A stretch of DNA of 48,450 bases from Reyranella sp. (GTDB lineage Bacteria > Pseudomonadota > Alphaproteobacteria > Reyranellales > Reyranellaceae): contig JAQSDW010000041.1 in NCBI GenBank assembly GCA_029946105.1, positions 13,939 to 62,388 on the forward strand, read 5' to 3'. The first letter of the stretch is position 1; every line of letters begins with the position of its first letter. Below are positions 26,987 to 36,520 of this stretch, in pieces. A model generated the notes under the pieces. The model had not been told where the DNA came from. It was given only the letters and a program-made list of their open reading frames with translations, and did no database searches. The position numbers were made by a program, and so were the translations under genes.

Positions 26987-27961
26987 TCAGCCCCGCTCGG
27001 CGGCAAAGCAGGCGACGAGCCGGCCCTGTGACGGCCGGGTGAGTTCGGGCCGCTCCTGCCGGCAGCGCTCCATCACCCTGGGGCAGCGCGGCGCGAAGGC
27101 GCAGCCCTGCGGCAGGGCGTTGAGCGGCGGCACCATGCCGGGAATGTCGGCCAGCCGTTCGGCGCGGGCGGCACCCGGCACCGGCGTCGCCCCGATCAGG
27201 CCCGCGGTATAGGGATGGAGCGGCATCTCGAACAGGTCGTCGACCGTGGCTTCCTCGACCTTGCGGCCGGCATACATCACCACCACGCGGTCGGCGGTTT
27301 CGGCCACGACGCCCAGATCATGGGTGATGAAGACCATCGCCATGCCGGCGTCGGCCTGCAGCTTCTTGAGCAGCGCCAGCACCTGGGCCTGCACGGTGAC
27401 GTCGAGCGCCGTCGTCGGTTCGTCGGCGATCAGCACCGAGGGGCTGCAGGCGATCGCCATGGCGATCACCACGCGCTGGCACATGCCGCCCGACAGGCGG
27501 TGCGGGTATTCGTCGAGCCGGCGTGCGGCGTCGGGCATACCGACCAGTTCGAGCAGTTCGTGCGCCCGGGCGCGGGCCTGCCAGCGCCCGAGGTCGGTAT
27601 GGGCGAGCAGGACCTCGACGATCTGTTTTTCGACCGTGGCCACCGGATTGAGCGAGCTCATCGGGTCCTGGAAGATCATGCCGATCTCCTTGCCACGGAT
27701 TGCCAGCATGCCTTCCTCGGGCAAAGGCACGATGTCGCGCCCGTTCAGCCGGATCTCGCCGCCGACGATGCGAGCCGGCGGGTCGGGCAGCAGGCGCATG
27801 ATCGAGAGCGCCGACAGCGACTTGCCGCAACCCGATTCGCCCACCAGCGCCACCGTCTCGCCGGCGCCGACGGAGAGACTGAGGCCATCGACCGCCTTCA
27901 TCTCGCCGCGGCGGGTGAAAAGCGTGGTGCTGAGCCCGTGCACCTCGAGGGGCAGCGCCAT
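26987..27961 (-). CDS. dppD: peptide ABC transporter ATP-binding protein (DppD/OppD-type)
   Basis: 324 aa. ABC ATPase with Walker A ALVGESGCGKS, signature HRLSGGMCQRVVIAMAI, Walker B LIADEPTTALD and the tail CAFAPRCPRVMERC. DppD/OppD pairs with DppF/OppF to form a heterodimeric motor. ATG 27961 gives MALPLEVHGLSTTLFTRRG and follows the permease stop closely (2 bases); the longer frame upstream is a shadow of the permease gene. The four-base linkage shows translational coupling in the array. Signature SGGM instead of SGGQ is normal for this branch. Confidence 0.88.
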   Translation of the reverse strand: MALPLEVHGLSTTLFTRRGEMKAVDGLSLSVGAGETVALVGESGCGKSLSALSIMRLLPDPPARIVGGEIRLNGRDIVPLPEEGMLAIRGKEIGMIFQDPMSSLNPVATVEKQIVEVLLAHTDLGRWQARARAHELLELVGMPDAARRLDEYPHRLSGGMCQRVVIAMAIACSPSVLIADEPTTALDVTVQAQVLALLKKLQADAGMAMVFITHDLGVVAETADRVVVMYAGRKVEEATVDDLFEMPLHPYTAGLIGATPVPGAARAERLADIPGMVPPLNALPQGCAFAPRCPRVMERCRQERPELTRPSQGRLVACFAAERG

Positions 27962-27963
27962 GC

Positions 27964-28818
27964 TCAGCGGTCCCTGAGCTTGGGATTGAGCGCGTCGTTC
28001 AGCCCGTCGCCGATCAGGTTGAGGCAGAGCACGGTGATCATGATGGCCACGCCCGGGATGGCGCAGATATACCAGGAGCTGCGGATCAGCAGCCGCCCGT
28101 CGCCCACTAGGCGGCCCCAGCTGGCGACGTTGGGATCGCCCAGGCCCAGGAACGACACGGCCGATTCGAACAGGATGGCGCCGGCCACGACCAGCGAGGA
28201 GAGCACGATCACGGGCGGTAGCGCGTTGGGCAGGATCTCGGTCACGATGATCTTGAGGTCGCCCATGCCCATGGCGCGGCAGGCCTGGACGAACTCGCGG
28301 TCGCGCAGCGACAGGAACTCGGCCCGGGTCATGCGCGCGATCGGCGTCCAGCTCACTACGCCGATGGCGATCACGATGTTGGTCAGCGTCGAGCCCAGGA
28401 TGACCACGATGGTGAGCACGAAGATCAGGTTGGGAATGGTTTGGAACAGCTCGGCCGCACGCATGGCGATCTCGTCGATCCAGCCGCCGAAGTAGCCGGC
28501 TGTGGCACCCACGCCGACGCCGATCACGGTCGCCACCGCCGAGGCGAACAGCCCGATCAGCAGGGTGGCGCGCGCGCCGTGCACGATCATCGACAGCATG
28601 TCGCGGCCGAGCGAATCGGTGCCGAGCGGAAAGTCGGGATCCTCGCCCGGCCACAGCTCCGGTTGGCCGACGATGCGCAGCGGATCGACCGGAAAGAACA
28701 GCGGCCCCAGCAGCGCCATCAGCGCCACGACCAGGATCAGGAGTGCGCCGATCAGGGCGCCGCGGTTGCGGGCGAAGCGGCCGATGAACTCGAAGCGGGG
28801 AAGTTCGAGCCGCTGCAT
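27964..28818 (-). CDS. dppC: peptide ABC transporter permease (DppC/OppC-type)
   Basis: 284 aa with six or so membrane segments. N-terminal OppC-N motif (RFARNRGALIGALLILVVALMALLGPLF) and the periplasmic tail FPLGTDSLGRDMLSMIVHGAR typical of DppC/OppC, then the ATPase-coupling loop VQACRAMGMGDLKIIVTEILPNALPP. It pairs with the DppB-type permease to form the channel. Its start overlaps the upstream gene's stop (TGATG). The open frame extending further upstream is not coding in this frame. Confidence 0.9.
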   Translation of the reverse strand: MQRLELPRFEFIGRFARNRGALIGALLILVVALMALLGPLFFPVDPLRIVGQPELWPGEDPDFPLGTDSLGRDMLSMIVHGARATLLIGLFASAVATVIGVGVGATAGYFGGWIDEIAMRAAELFQTIPNLIFVLTIVVILGSTLTNIVIAIGVVSWTPIARMTRAEFLSLRDREFVQACRAMGMGDLKIIVTEILPNALPPVIVLSSLVVAGAILFESAVSFLGLGDPNVASWGRLVGDGRLLIRSSWYICAIPGVAIMITVLCLNLIGDGLNDALNPKLRDR

Positions 28819-29855
28819 CAGCGGATCTCGATCCGGGGGTCGAGCCACATGTAGACGAGATCGACGGCGATGTTGGCTGCAATCACCATCAGCGAGCCCA
28901 GCACCATGATGCCGAGCACGACGGGATAGTTGCGCGACGACACGCTGTCGAACAGCAGCGAGCCGACGCCAGGCCAGCTGAAGACGCTTTCGATGACCAC
29001 GCTGCCGGCCAGCACCGTGCCCATCTGGACGCCGAGGATGGTAACGACGGGCAGCAGCGCGTTGCGCAGCACGTGGCTGATCGTGACCCGGTTGCGGGAG
29101 AGCCCCTTGGCACGGGCGGTGCGCACGAAATCGAGCTGCGCCACCTCGAGCATCGAGGAGCGCATGACGCGGGTGTAGACGGCGGCGTAGAACAGGCCGA
29201 GTGCCAGGGTCGGCAGCAGCAGGTGATGCAGGATGTCGAGGACGGCGGCAAAGCCACTGCTCGCGCCGCCGATGGTGGCCATGCCGCCGACCGGCAGCCA
29301 GCCGAGCTTCACCGAGAACAGCACGATCAGCATGATGCCGAGCCAGAAGCCGGGGGCGGCGAAGAAGAACATCGCGACCACCGAGACCAGCGTGTCCCAG
29401 ACGGTCCGGACCTTCATCGAGGCGACGACGCCGGCCGCGATGCCGACGGCGAGCGCCAGCGTGATGCTGGAGATCATCAGCAGCAGGGTGGCCGGCAGAT
29501 GGACCGAGATGGCGTCGATCACCGGGATGTTCTGGCGGTAGGAGAAGCCGAAATCGAAGCGCATCAACGCCCAGATGTATTTCAGCAGTTGCAGCCACAC
29601 CGGGTCGTCGAGCCCGTAGGTCTTGCGCAGGAGCGCGATCGTCGCCGGATCGCTCACCTGGTTCTCGGCTGTCATCAGCTCGAGGAAGCTGCCGGGGGCG
29701 AGCTGGATCAGGACGAAGTTGATCACCACCACGCCCAACATCAGCGGCACGGCCTGGATCAATCGCCGCCGCAGGAGCCGGAGCGCCGCTACGCGGCGCG
29801 AGGAGCCGCGTGTGATGCGCGGGGAAGCGGTGGACGAGGCTAGCTCGCCAGCCAT
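28818..29855 (-). CDS. dppB: peptide ABC transporter permease (DppB/OppB-type)
   Basis: 345 aa. LRLLRRRLIQAVPLMLGVVVINFVLIQLAPGS is the usual first segment, followed by DPVWLQLLKYIWALMRFDFGFSYRQNIPV and the coupling loop ARAKGLSRNRVTISHVLRNALLP, all DppB-type. The N-terminal 25 residues before LRLLRR are long and Ser/Arg-rich, possibly because the true start is later. ATG 29855 overlaps the end of the binding-protein gene by 16 bases. Forms the transmembrane channel with the downstream permease. Confidence 0.88.
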   Translation of the reverse strand: MAGELASSTASPRITRGSSRRVAALRLLRRRLIQAVPLMLGVVVINFVLIQLAPGSFLELMTAENQVSDPATIALLRKTYGLDDPVWLQLLKYIWALMRFDFGFSYRQNIPVIDAISVHLPATLLLMISSITLALAVGIAAGVVASMKVRTVWDTLVSVVAMFFFAAPGFWLGIMLIVLFSVKLGWLPVGGMATIGGASSGFAAVLDILHHLLLPTLALGLFYAAVYTRVMRSSMLEVAQLDFVRTARAKGLSRNRVTISHVLRNALLPVVTILGVQMGTVLAGSVVIESVFSWPGVGSLLFDSVSSRNYPVVLGIMVLGSLMVIAANIAVDLVYMWLDPRIEIR

Positions 29856-31465
29856 ATGTCGTACCAGGTCGCGGCGAGGTAGTTGGGATCGTTCGAGTGG
29901 TTCTGGACCTTGGTGCTGGCCACGGTGATCGACTCGAGCTCGACCAGCGGCAGCAGCGGCGCCTCCACTGTGATGATCTTCTCGAACTGGAACACGAGTT
30001 CCTTGCGCTTGGCGGGATCGGTCTCGACCTTGATCTTCGCGACCAGGGCATCGACCTCGGGATTGGAGTAGCCGTTGGCGTTGCGGAAGGGCACGCCCTT
30101 CTTGATGCCGTCGGTGGTGAAGTACTGCGTGGTCGAGGGCACAGGCTCCGACGGGTTGGCCTGGTTGGAGATCGCCATGTCGAAATCGTAGTCGGTGTAG
30201 ATGCGCTTGATCGAGGTCGGGCGGTCGGGCACCGAGAGATTGACCGCGATGCCGACGTCTTCCAGCGCCTGCTTCACGTAGGCGCCGATCTTGCCGTTCT
30301 CGGTGAACCAGCCGGCGGCCAGGAGATTGACGGCGAAGCGCTTGCCGTCGGCCTTCTTGGGAAAGCCCGCGGCGTCGAGCAGGGCGGCGGCCTTCTTCGG
30401 ATCGAAGCCGGTCTTGTAAGTGTCGGCGGTGAAGAATTCCTTGTTCGGCGAATAGATCGGGCTCGTGCCGGGCCGCGCGTAGCCGTAGTAGACAGTCTTG
30501 GCGATGAAGCTGCGGTCGACGGCGTGGAACATCGCCTGGCGCACCTCGCGCTTGGCGAAGATCGGATTGCGCATGTTGCATTCGAGCGTCGTCGACCACA
30601 CGCTTTCCTCGTAGCCCTTGGGCGTGGCCACGAACTTGCCGGTGCCGGTCAGCCGCTTGATGTCTGGCGGCGCCACGGGATTGAACACGCCGATATGGAT
30701 GTCGCCCGCCTCCATCGCGGCGGCGCGCCCGGCCGGATCGCGCACGTAGCGGATGATCAGGCGGTCCATATAGGGCATGTCCTTGCGCCAATAGGCGTCG
30801 TGCTTCACGTACTCGAAGTGGCTGCCGCGCACCCATTCCTTGAACTTCCACGGGCCGGTGCCGATCGGCGCGTTGTTGGCCGGGTTGGTGACGGGATCGC
30901 TGCCGGCATAGACGTGCTTGGGAACGATGTAGTTGACGTTGCCGCACAGCAGCGAGGAAAAGAAGAACTCTGGAATCGGCGTATTGAACGTCATGACGAC
31001 GGTCTCGGCATCGGGCGCTGCGACGCCAGCGAAATCGGTCAATGCCGAAGCGGCCGCGTACTTCTTCCAGATCTCGGAGATCGAGTAGACGACGTCGTCG
31101 ACCGTCATGTCCTTGCCGTCGTGGAACTTCACGCCCTTGCGGATCTTGATGGTGTACGACTTGAAGTCGGCCGACGGCTTCCAGCTTTCCGCCAGCTCGC
31201 CCTGGAACTTGCCTTCCATGGTGCGGTTGCCCAGGCGCTCGAACAGTTTGGACGACGAGAAGGTCGGGCTCGACCCGCCGCCTGCTGGCACGTAGCAGGC
31301 CTGCGGTTCGCCGCCGCCCCAGGTCGCGACCAGGGTGCCGCCGCGCTTTGGAGTTCCCTGGGCACGCGCCGGCGCGATGCCGGCCAGACTGCTCGCCACA
31401 ACGCCCGCACCGAAAACACCCACACCGAAAATGCGACGTGTCACGCGATAGCTGTCGTTGCCCAT
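29840..31465 (-). CDS. ABC transporter substrate-binding protein, SBP family 5
   Basis: 541 aa. Family-5 (DppA/OppA) periplasmic solute-binding protein: GGTLVATWGGGEP at the start of the mature protein, ESWKPSADFKSYTIKIRKGVKFHDG in the middle and PIGTGPWKFKEW as the family box. The N-terminus, YRVTRRIFGVGVF, carries a twin-arginine-like motif before a hydrophobic stretch and an ARAQ cleavage site, so export may use Tat. ATG 31465 has GGAGG five bases upstream; the earlier in-frame start at 31486 would disrupt this. The first gene of the transporter, it sets the specificity, which is not readable here. Confidence 0.9.
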   Translation of the reverse strand: MGNDSYRVTRRIFGVGVFGAGVVASSLAGIAPARAQGTPKRGGTLVATWGGGEPQACYVPAGGGSSPTFSSSKLFERLGNRTMEGKFQGELAESWKPSADFKSYTIKIRKGVKFHDGKDMTVDDVVYSISEIWKKYAAASALTDFAGVAAPDAETVVMTFNTPIPEFFFSSLLCGNVNYIVPKHVYAGSDPVTNPANNAPIGTGPWKFKEWVRGSHFEYVKHDAYWRKDMPYMDRLIIRYVRDPAGRAAAMEAGDIHIGVFNPVAPPDIKRLTGTGKFVATPKGYEESVWSTTLECNMRNPIFAKREVRQAMFHAVDRSFIAKTVYYGYARPGTSPIYSPNKEFFTADTYKTGFDPKKAAALLDAAGFPKKADGKRFAVNLLAAGWFTENGKIGAYVKQALEDVGIAVNLSVPDRPTSIKRIYTDYDFDMAISNQANPSEPVPSTTQYFTTDGIKKGVPFRNANGYSNPEVDALVAKIKVETDPAKRKELVFQFEKIITVEAPLLPLVELESITVASTKVQNHSNDPNYLAATWYDIWLAS

Positions 31466-31536
31466 GATCCCCTCCGTTAGCCCCAACTCATCCCCGACTT
31501 ATCGAAGCAAATTGCGTTCCATGTGAAGTCGCGTGC

Positions 31537-31965
31537 TCAGCCCTGGAGCGTCGAGTAGGTGGCGCGTCCGACGGCAACCAGCGCCTTCTGGTCGTTGAAC
31601 ACGTCGACGTCGACGACACCCACGCTCTTGCCGGCACGGCGCACGCGCGCCGTCGTGGTGAGCGCGGTCTTGATCGCGGGCCGGAGATAATCGACGCGGA
31701 AGTTGATGGTCGGCAGGCCGCGGCGCAGCGCCATGATCAGCGCATAGTCGCCGACTGTGTCGATGATCGCCGCGATCGGACCGCCGTGCCATTGGCCGGT
31801 GCCCTTGCCGCGCTCGAACTCCGGCCGCATGGCGCAGGTCATGGTGACCTGCTCCTTGGCCGGATCGGCCTCGGTAACCTTCAGGCCGAGGAAGGCAATG
31901 AACGGCGAGTGATCGAGCATCGCCTGCAGTTCGCCCCCGGTGAGGGGCTTCGGTGCGTCGCTCAT
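31537..31965 (-). CDS. PaaI-type acyl-CoA thioesterase (hotdog fold)
   Basis: 142 aa, 4HBT/PaaI hotdog domain: GTGQWHGGPIAAIIDTVGDYA holds the HGG box with the conserved acidic residue, then INFRVDYLRPAIKTALTTTARVRRAGKSVGVVDVDVF. PaaI-type thioesterases hydrolyse aryl- or acyl-CoA and rescue stalled CoA pathways. Its start overlaps the stop of the dehydrogenase gene by four bases (ATGA), and it sits in an array with an acyl-CoA ligase, so it fits a CoA-linked catabolic route. Confidence 0.85.
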   Translation of the reverse strand: MSDAPKPLTGGELQAMLDHSPFIAFLGLKVTEADPAKEQVTMTCAMRPEFERGKGTGQWHGGPIAAIIDTVGDYALIMALRRGLPTINFRVDYLRPAIKTALTTTARVRRAGKSVGVVDVDVFNDQKALVAVGRATYSTLQG

Positions 31966-32975
31966 GGTGCCACCACGATCTTGCCGAATACTTGGCGGTC
32001 TTCGATGACCCGGAGAGCTTCTCGCGCTTCCTCGAGCTTGTAGATCTTGTCGACAAGCACCTTGAGCTTGCCGCTCTGCACCAGCTCCAGCAGTTTCTCG
32101 ATGTCGGAGCGCATCCAGCCGTTCGAGCCCAGTACCTTCAGCTCGAAGGTCCAGATGAAACGGATGTCTTCCATGGGGTCGTAGCCCGCCGTGGCGCCGC
32201 AGGTCAGCAACCGACCGCCGACCTTCAGGGTCTTGAGCGACTTCACCCAGGTGTCGCCGCCGGTGTAGTTGACGACGACATCGACGCCCTGGTCGGTGCC
32301 GCTGCCGCGCCGCGTTGGCTTGCCGTACATCGCGAAAACTTCCTTCATGAAGTCCTTCTCGATGTAGTTGATGGTCTTGTCGGCGCCGAGCTCGGCCAGG
32401 CGCTTGGCCTTGGCGTCGGTGCCGGCGCAGGCGATGACCTCGGCGCCGGCCAGCTTGGCAAGCTGCAGGCAGCAGACCCCGACTCCGCCGGACGCGCCCA
32501 GGATCAGCACCTTCTCGCCCTTCGAGACATGACCGTTGGTCACCATCATGCGCAGCGCCGTGCCGTAGGCGACGGGCAGGGCGGCGGCGTCCGAGAACGA
32601 CACACCGTCGGGGATCTTGATCAATTGATGGGCGCGCGCCTTGCAGAGTTCAGCCAGGCCGCCATGCACGGTCTCGCCCATCAACCCGCCTTCGACGCGG
32701 TTGATCGGATCGACCAGGACACGGTCGCCCTTCTTCCAGCCGGTGACGCCGGGACCGACTTCGGCGATCTCGCCCGCCACGTCCAGGCCCATGATGGCCG
32801 GCATCGGCACCTTGATGCCGGGCATGCCGCGCCGCGTGAAGACATCGTGGTAGTTGAGCGACGAGGCCTTCACCGCCATGATCACATCGCCCTCGCCGGG
32901 CTTGGGATCGGCGAAGTTGGTCTCGAAGTTCAGCACGGCGGGGCCGCCATGCTCGCGAATGACTGCTGCTTTCAT
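31962..32975 (-). CDS. zinc-type alcohol dehydrogenase / quinone oxidoreductase family
   Basis: 337 aa medium-chain dehydrogenase. N-terminal GroES-like fold (VIMAVKASSLNYHDVFTRRG, MPAIMGLDVAGEIAEVGPGV) and a Rossmann domain with VLILGASGGVGVCCLQLAKLAGAEVIA. The usual zinc-ligand residues of ADH are not all evident, and the sequence is closer to the quinone-oxidoreductase branch (qor-like) that reduces enones with NADPH. It starts three bases after the acyl-CoA ligase stop and overlaps the thioesterase downstream, so it is part of the same operon. Substrate unknown. Confidence 0.83.
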   Translation of the reverse strand: MKAAVIREHGGPAVLNFETNFADPKPGEGDVIMAVKASSLNYHDVFTRRGMPGIKVPMPAIMGLDVAGEIAEVGPGVTGWKKGDRVLVDPINRVEGGLMGETVHGGLAELCKARAHQLIKIPDGVSFSDAAALPVAYGTALRMMVTNGHVSKGEKVLILGASGGVGVCCLQLAKLAGAEVIACAGTDAKAKRLAELGADKTINYIEKDFMKEVFAMYGKPTRRGSGTDQGVDVVVNYTGGDTWVKSLKTLKVGGRLLTCGATAGYDPMEDIRFIWTFELKVLGSNGWMRSDIEKLLELVQSGKLKVLVDKIYKLEEAREALRVIEDRQVFGKIVVAP

Positions 32976-32977
32976 CT

Positions 32978-34510
32978 CTAGATTTCCCCTCCCGTTGGGA
33001 TCTGTCTGGCAAGGACGCGCTTGTCGATCTTGTTGGTGCCGGCGAGCGGCATCTCTTCGACGAAGAAGACGCGGCGCGGATGCTGGTAGGCCGGCGCATT
33101 GGCCAGCGCGTAGGTCTTGATCGCCTGCTCATCGACGGCGGCGCCCGGCGACTTGACCACGAAAGCGATCGGCTTGTGGCCCTTCAGTTCGTCCGGAATG
33201 GCGATGACGGCGGCCTGGTGGATGCCGGGATGGCGTTCGAGCATTTTCTCGACCTCGCCGGGATAGATGTTCTCGCCGCCGCAGACGAACATGTCGTCGA
33301 CGCGCCCGACGAAATAGAAGAAGCCGTTCTCGTCGCGGCGGAACACGTCGCTGGTGCGGTAGTAGCCATCGGGCGTCATCGCTTTGGCTGTGACCTCGGG
33401 CAGCTTGTGATAGTGCGTCATCAGCGCGCCGCACTTCATGTGGAGCTCGCCCTCGTCCTCGACTTCCTTGCCGTCACGGACGAGGCGAAGCTGCACGTCC
33501 GGATGCGGGTATCCGGTCGAGAGTTCGGGCTGCGGGACGCCCTTGGGATGCGGCCCGAACACGACGGGACCGGCCTCGGTCGTGCCGTAGCCGTTGCTGA
33601 TCGCGGCCTTGGGGAACACCGCGCGGACCTGGTCGATCAGCGCCTGGGTGATGGGCGCCGAGCCCATGCGCACGGCCTCGACCGCCGAAAGGTCGCTGCC
33701 GGCGAGCAACTCGCGCTCGCGCAGCATCATCGCGATCATGGTCGGCACCGACGTGAGGAAGGCCACGCGATGCCTGGCGGCGGCCTCGATGTAGCCCCGG
33801 GTGGTGAACTGCGGCAGCAGGACGATGGTGTCGCCCTGATGCAGGGTGGTCTGGCACATGGCCAGCCCGTTCATATGGTAGAGCGGCGCGGCGACCAGCG
33901 AGCGCTGGCCGATCGGCACGGGGCGGCGCACGCGCTGGCTGATCGCCCAGAGATGCGAGTAGTGCGACAGCACCACGCCCTTGGGGCGCCCGGTCGAACC
34001 AGATGTGTAGAGGAACATCGCCGGTTCCGTGGGCTGCACCTTCACGGGCGTGAAGGGGCTTTCCCCCTCGAGGCCGGCCCCCTCGAGTCCGGCGTCGAGC
34101 AGCGACGCGAAGTCTGAATCGAAGGAGATCTTCGGCACGTTGTCGGGCGCAAGTGCCAGCCGCGCGTCGTCGCCGATCACCAATTTGGCGTCGCAATCGC
34201 CGATGACGTAGGCGACCGTCTCGGCCGGCAGCTTGTAGTTGACCGGCACCGAGACCAGGCCCGCCTGCAGGGTGCCGAGGAAGGTGATCAGGAACTCCGC
34301 GCGATTGGCCGACAGGATGGCAACGCGGTCACCGCGCTTGAGGCCGCGCTTCAACAGGCCGCGCGCCACGGCGCCGCTCAGGCGCACGATGTCGCCATAG
34401 GTATAGAGGCGGTCAGCGCCGTTGCCGCCGGCATCGATCAGCGCCAGCGTCTCGCGTGGCACGTCGCGCGAGATCGCATCGCCCTGGTTGTCGTACTTGA
34501 TGGTCACCAT
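32978..34510 (-). CDS. acyl-CoA ligase / AMP-forming synthetase
   Basis: 510 aa adenylate-forming enzyme. P-loop LYTSGSTGRPKGVVLSH, NGYGTTEAG, the YRTSDVFRRDENGFFYFVGRVDDMF hinge and the C-terminal catalytic lysine region GTNKIDKRVLARQIP are all intact. It activates a carboxylic acid to its CoA thioester via an acyl-adenylate. The variety of acids used by this family (fatty, aromatic, other) cannot be told from sequence. Operon neighbours, a peptidase on one side and a dehydrogenase and thioesterase on the other, suggest the acid is released from an amide before activation. It starts seven bases after the peptidase gene. Confidence 0.9.
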   Translation of the reverse strand: MVTIKYDNQGDAISRDVPRETLALIDAGGNGADRLYTYGDIVRLSGAVARGLLKRGLKRGDRVAILSANRAEFLITFLGTLQAGLVSVPVNYKLPAETVAYVIGDCDAKLVIGDDARLALAPDNVPKISFDSDFASLLDAGLEGAGLEGESPFTPVKVQPTEPAMFLYTSGSTGRPKGVVLSHYSHLWAISQRVRRPVPIGQRSLVAAPLYHMNGLAMCQTTLHQGDTIVLLPQFTTRGYIEAAARHRVAFLTSVPTMIAMMLRERELLAGSDLSAVEAVRMGSAPITQALIDQVRAVFPKAAISNGYGTTEAGPVVFGPHPKGVPQPELSTGYPHPDVQLRLVRDGKEVEDEGELHMKCGALMTHYHKLPEVTAKAMTPDGYYRTSDVFRRDENGFFYFVGRVDDMFVCGGENIYPGEVEKMLERHPGIHQAAVIAIPDELKGHKPIAFVVKSPGAAVDEQAIKTYALANAPAYQHPRRVFFVEEMPLAGTNKIDKRVLARQIPTGGEI

Positions 34511-34517
34511 GCAGCCA

Positions 34518-35618
34518 CTACCATGATGCGAGTCCCGCGATTGCCTGGTCGGTAAGCTTGAGGCCCGAGGCGAGCGTATTCATGCGCCACTGGCCGTCGA
34601 AGGGACAGAAGGCATCCATCATGTCCGCGCGCAGCGTCTCGCGCACGTCGGGATCGAGGCCGTTCTGGCGGCGCAGCCACTGATCGAGGCGCAGCACGCG
34701 GCGCATGTTGACGCCACGCGTGCCGAACTCGATCACCGCGCCGCACATCTCGCGATTGCCCAGGAAGCGTTGCACGCCGTGGAACGCCAGGCCGGTGTAG
34801 TTGGGCCGTTCCATGCCGTGCGGCCGCACGCCGTCGACATTGTCCTTGCCCCACCAGTCGCAGGCCCTGGCGAACAGCGGCCCGCCGGCCTCGTTGAAGC
34901 AGAGGAAGAACGGCTTGCCGTAATCGCCGATGCCGGTGTGCCAGTCGATGAAGGCCACCTTCTCGGCGCCCCCGAGCGTTTCCGTGACGATCGCTTCGAG
35001 CGTGCGGTTGGACCATTCGCGGTCCTTGCCGCCGTACATCAGGCCGTCGGGATGAAGATACTGGCCGCTCGCCAATGTGTTGAACAAGGCATCGCGGCCG
35101 TGTGCCTCGGTGAAGCGCGCCATCGCGGCGTCAACGCGGGCATTCTCGGCATCGGTCCACTGCCGGATCATGAGATCGCCGTGCAGCGTTTCATAATGTT
35201 GGTTGGTGGGTGCTGCACCGGCGCGGTCGATGAAGTTGCGGTTGAGATCGACGTTGTTCTCGGTCGTGCGTGTGAAATGCGCGAAGCCGTAGGGATTGAG
35301 GCCGTGCACCATCACCACGCCTGTATCGGGCGGCAGGCGCGATGGGCCGCCCCGGCTCATCCAGCCAATCTGCACCGCCGAGCCGGAGAAGCCCTCCTGG
35401 CCGTGCGTGCCGCTGATGAACAGCGCCTGGCGCGCGGCCTTGCGGTTGCCGAAGCAGGCGACGTCGATGGCCAGCGGCCCGCCATCCGGCGCCTTCTTGT
35501 CCGGATGGACGAACGACCGCACATCGCCACCCACCATTTTCTGGGTGGCGACGGCCGATTTCAGGAACTTCGCGCGCGCGTTCGCATAGCTCGCCGCGAA
35601 GCAATCGTAGTACTCCAT
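34518..35618 (-). CDS. DUF2817 / M14-like zinc carboxypeptidase
   Basis: 366 aa. Metal-binding motif SGTHGQEGFSGS gives His72 and Glu75, with the downstream third ligand in FIDWHTGIGDYG and the catalytic Glu region AVIEFGTRG. This arrangement is that of the DUF2817 branch of M14 metallopeptidases, some of which are amidohydrolases that cleave acyl-amino acids (aspartoacylase-like). No signal peptide is seen, so it acts in the cytosol. It lies seven bases before the acyl-CoA ligase gene and could release the acid that the ligase then activates; a peptide transporter is encoded in the same array. Confidence 0.82.
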   Translation of the reverse strand: MEYYDCFAASYANARAKFLKSAVATQKMVGGDVRSFVHPDKKAPDGGPLAIDVACFGNRKAARQALFISGTHGQEGFSGSAVQIGWMSRGGPSRLPPDTGVVMVHGLNPYGFAHFTRTTENNVDLNRNFIDRAGAAPTNQHYETLHGDLMIRQWTDAENARVDAAMARFTEAHGRDALFNTLASGQYLHPDGLMYGGKDREWSNRTLEAIVTETLGGAEKVAFIDWHTGIGDYGKPFFLCFNEAGGPLFARACDWWGKDNVDGVRPHGMERPNYTGLAFHGVQRFLGNREMCGAVIEFGTRGVNMRRVLRLDQWLRRQNGLDPDVRETLRADMMDAFCPFDGQWRMNTLASGLKLTDQAIAGLASW

Positions 35619-35677
35619 AGGTCCCCCTCAGCCGTCCCCTCTGCCCCGGACGGCTCCCCAGACGATCTCGCTTCAGC

Positions 35678-36520
35678 CTATTCGATGAACTCCAGCACCG
35701 CGTTCGACGCCTGCTTGGCCGGCACCACCAGTCGCCCCGCACTCTGGACGACGCCGGAGATATTGCCTGCCTGCAAGGCGCGTGCCGCCCTGGCGACGGA
35801 AACCGTGCGGAAGGTGAGCCCGGCCATGTAGGCCGGCCGGCCCTCGGGATCGGGCACGGCGTCGCCGAATTGCGCCCTGAGCTCGGCTTCAGTCACGATG
35901 TCGAAGCGCGAATTGCCGACCGCCACGGCCTTGCCGCCCTTGATATCGCGCACCGAGTCCGCCCCGAACATATCGGCGTAAAGTTTGGCGCCCTTGGCCG
36001 GATCGGGCTCCACGATCAGGGCGCGGGCCACGGCTACGACGCCGTTGGCGTGATGACGCCACTCGTCGCGCCACACCAGGTCGCGCGTGAAGTGGTGGCA
36101 ATAGTAGACGCGGCCGTAGGGCACGACGCCGGCTTTCATGCGCACCGTGCGGAAGCGCGCGTCGTGCTCCTTGTCGCCGATCTTCACCGGCCGGGTGAAC
36201 TCGACAGGCGCCTCGATCGGCACGCCTGCCTTGGTGAGTTCGCTATAGGTGATGGCCGAATCCTCGGAGCCGAACACCAGGCCGTTCAGGCCGGACGGGA
36301 AGTTCAGCAAATCCATGCGGCCGGTGGTGGCACCCTTCGGCACAGCGATCAGCTCGAGGTAGTCGGTGCCGAACATGGCGAGGTGGTTCATCGAACCCAG
36401 CGAATGGTAGCCGCGCTCGGTGAGCGTGAAGCCCAGCCGGCGATAGGTGTCGGCGGCGCGGTCCATGTCGTCGCGCGCGTTGATGACCACATGGTCGAGC
36501 GTTGCCACAGGCAATGTCAT
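35678..36520 (-). CDS. VOC/glyoxalase-superfamily protein
   Basis: 280 aa with two VOC modules. The first (about 1-130) begins LPVATLDHVVINARDDMDRAADTYRRLGFTLTE, includes NHLAMFGTDYLELIAVP with the His/Glu metal-ligand positions, and the second (about 150-240) starts VARALIVEPDPAKGAKLYADMFGADSV. Members include lactoylglutathione lyases, ring-cleaving dioxygenases and resistance proteins; which one is unknown. ATG 36520 has AGGGG just upstream; the in-frame extension up to 36553 is rejected. Likely first gene of the array, with a 266-bp promoter region behind it that contains the AT-rich palindrome GGAAT-TTTTAT-ATTCC at 36575-36590. Confidence 0.78.
   Translation of the reverse strand: MTLPVATLDHVVINARDDMDRAADTYRRLGFTLTERGYHSLGSMNHLAMFGTDYLELIAVPKGATTGRMDLLNFPSGLNGLVFGSEDSAITYSELTKAGVPIEAPVEFTRPVKIGDKEHDARFRTVRMKAGVVPYGRVYYCHHFTRDLVWRDEWRHHANGVVAVARALIVEPDPAKGAKLYADMFGADSVRDIKGGKAVAVGNSRFDIVTEAELRAQFGDAVPDPEGRPAYMAGLTFRTVSVARAARALQAGNISGVVQSAGRLVVPAKQASNAVLEFIE

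Noticed and set aside
29897..31480. 527-codon plus-strand frame antisense to the family-5 binding protein
   Set aside because: The minus-strand protein is a complete recognised family member.
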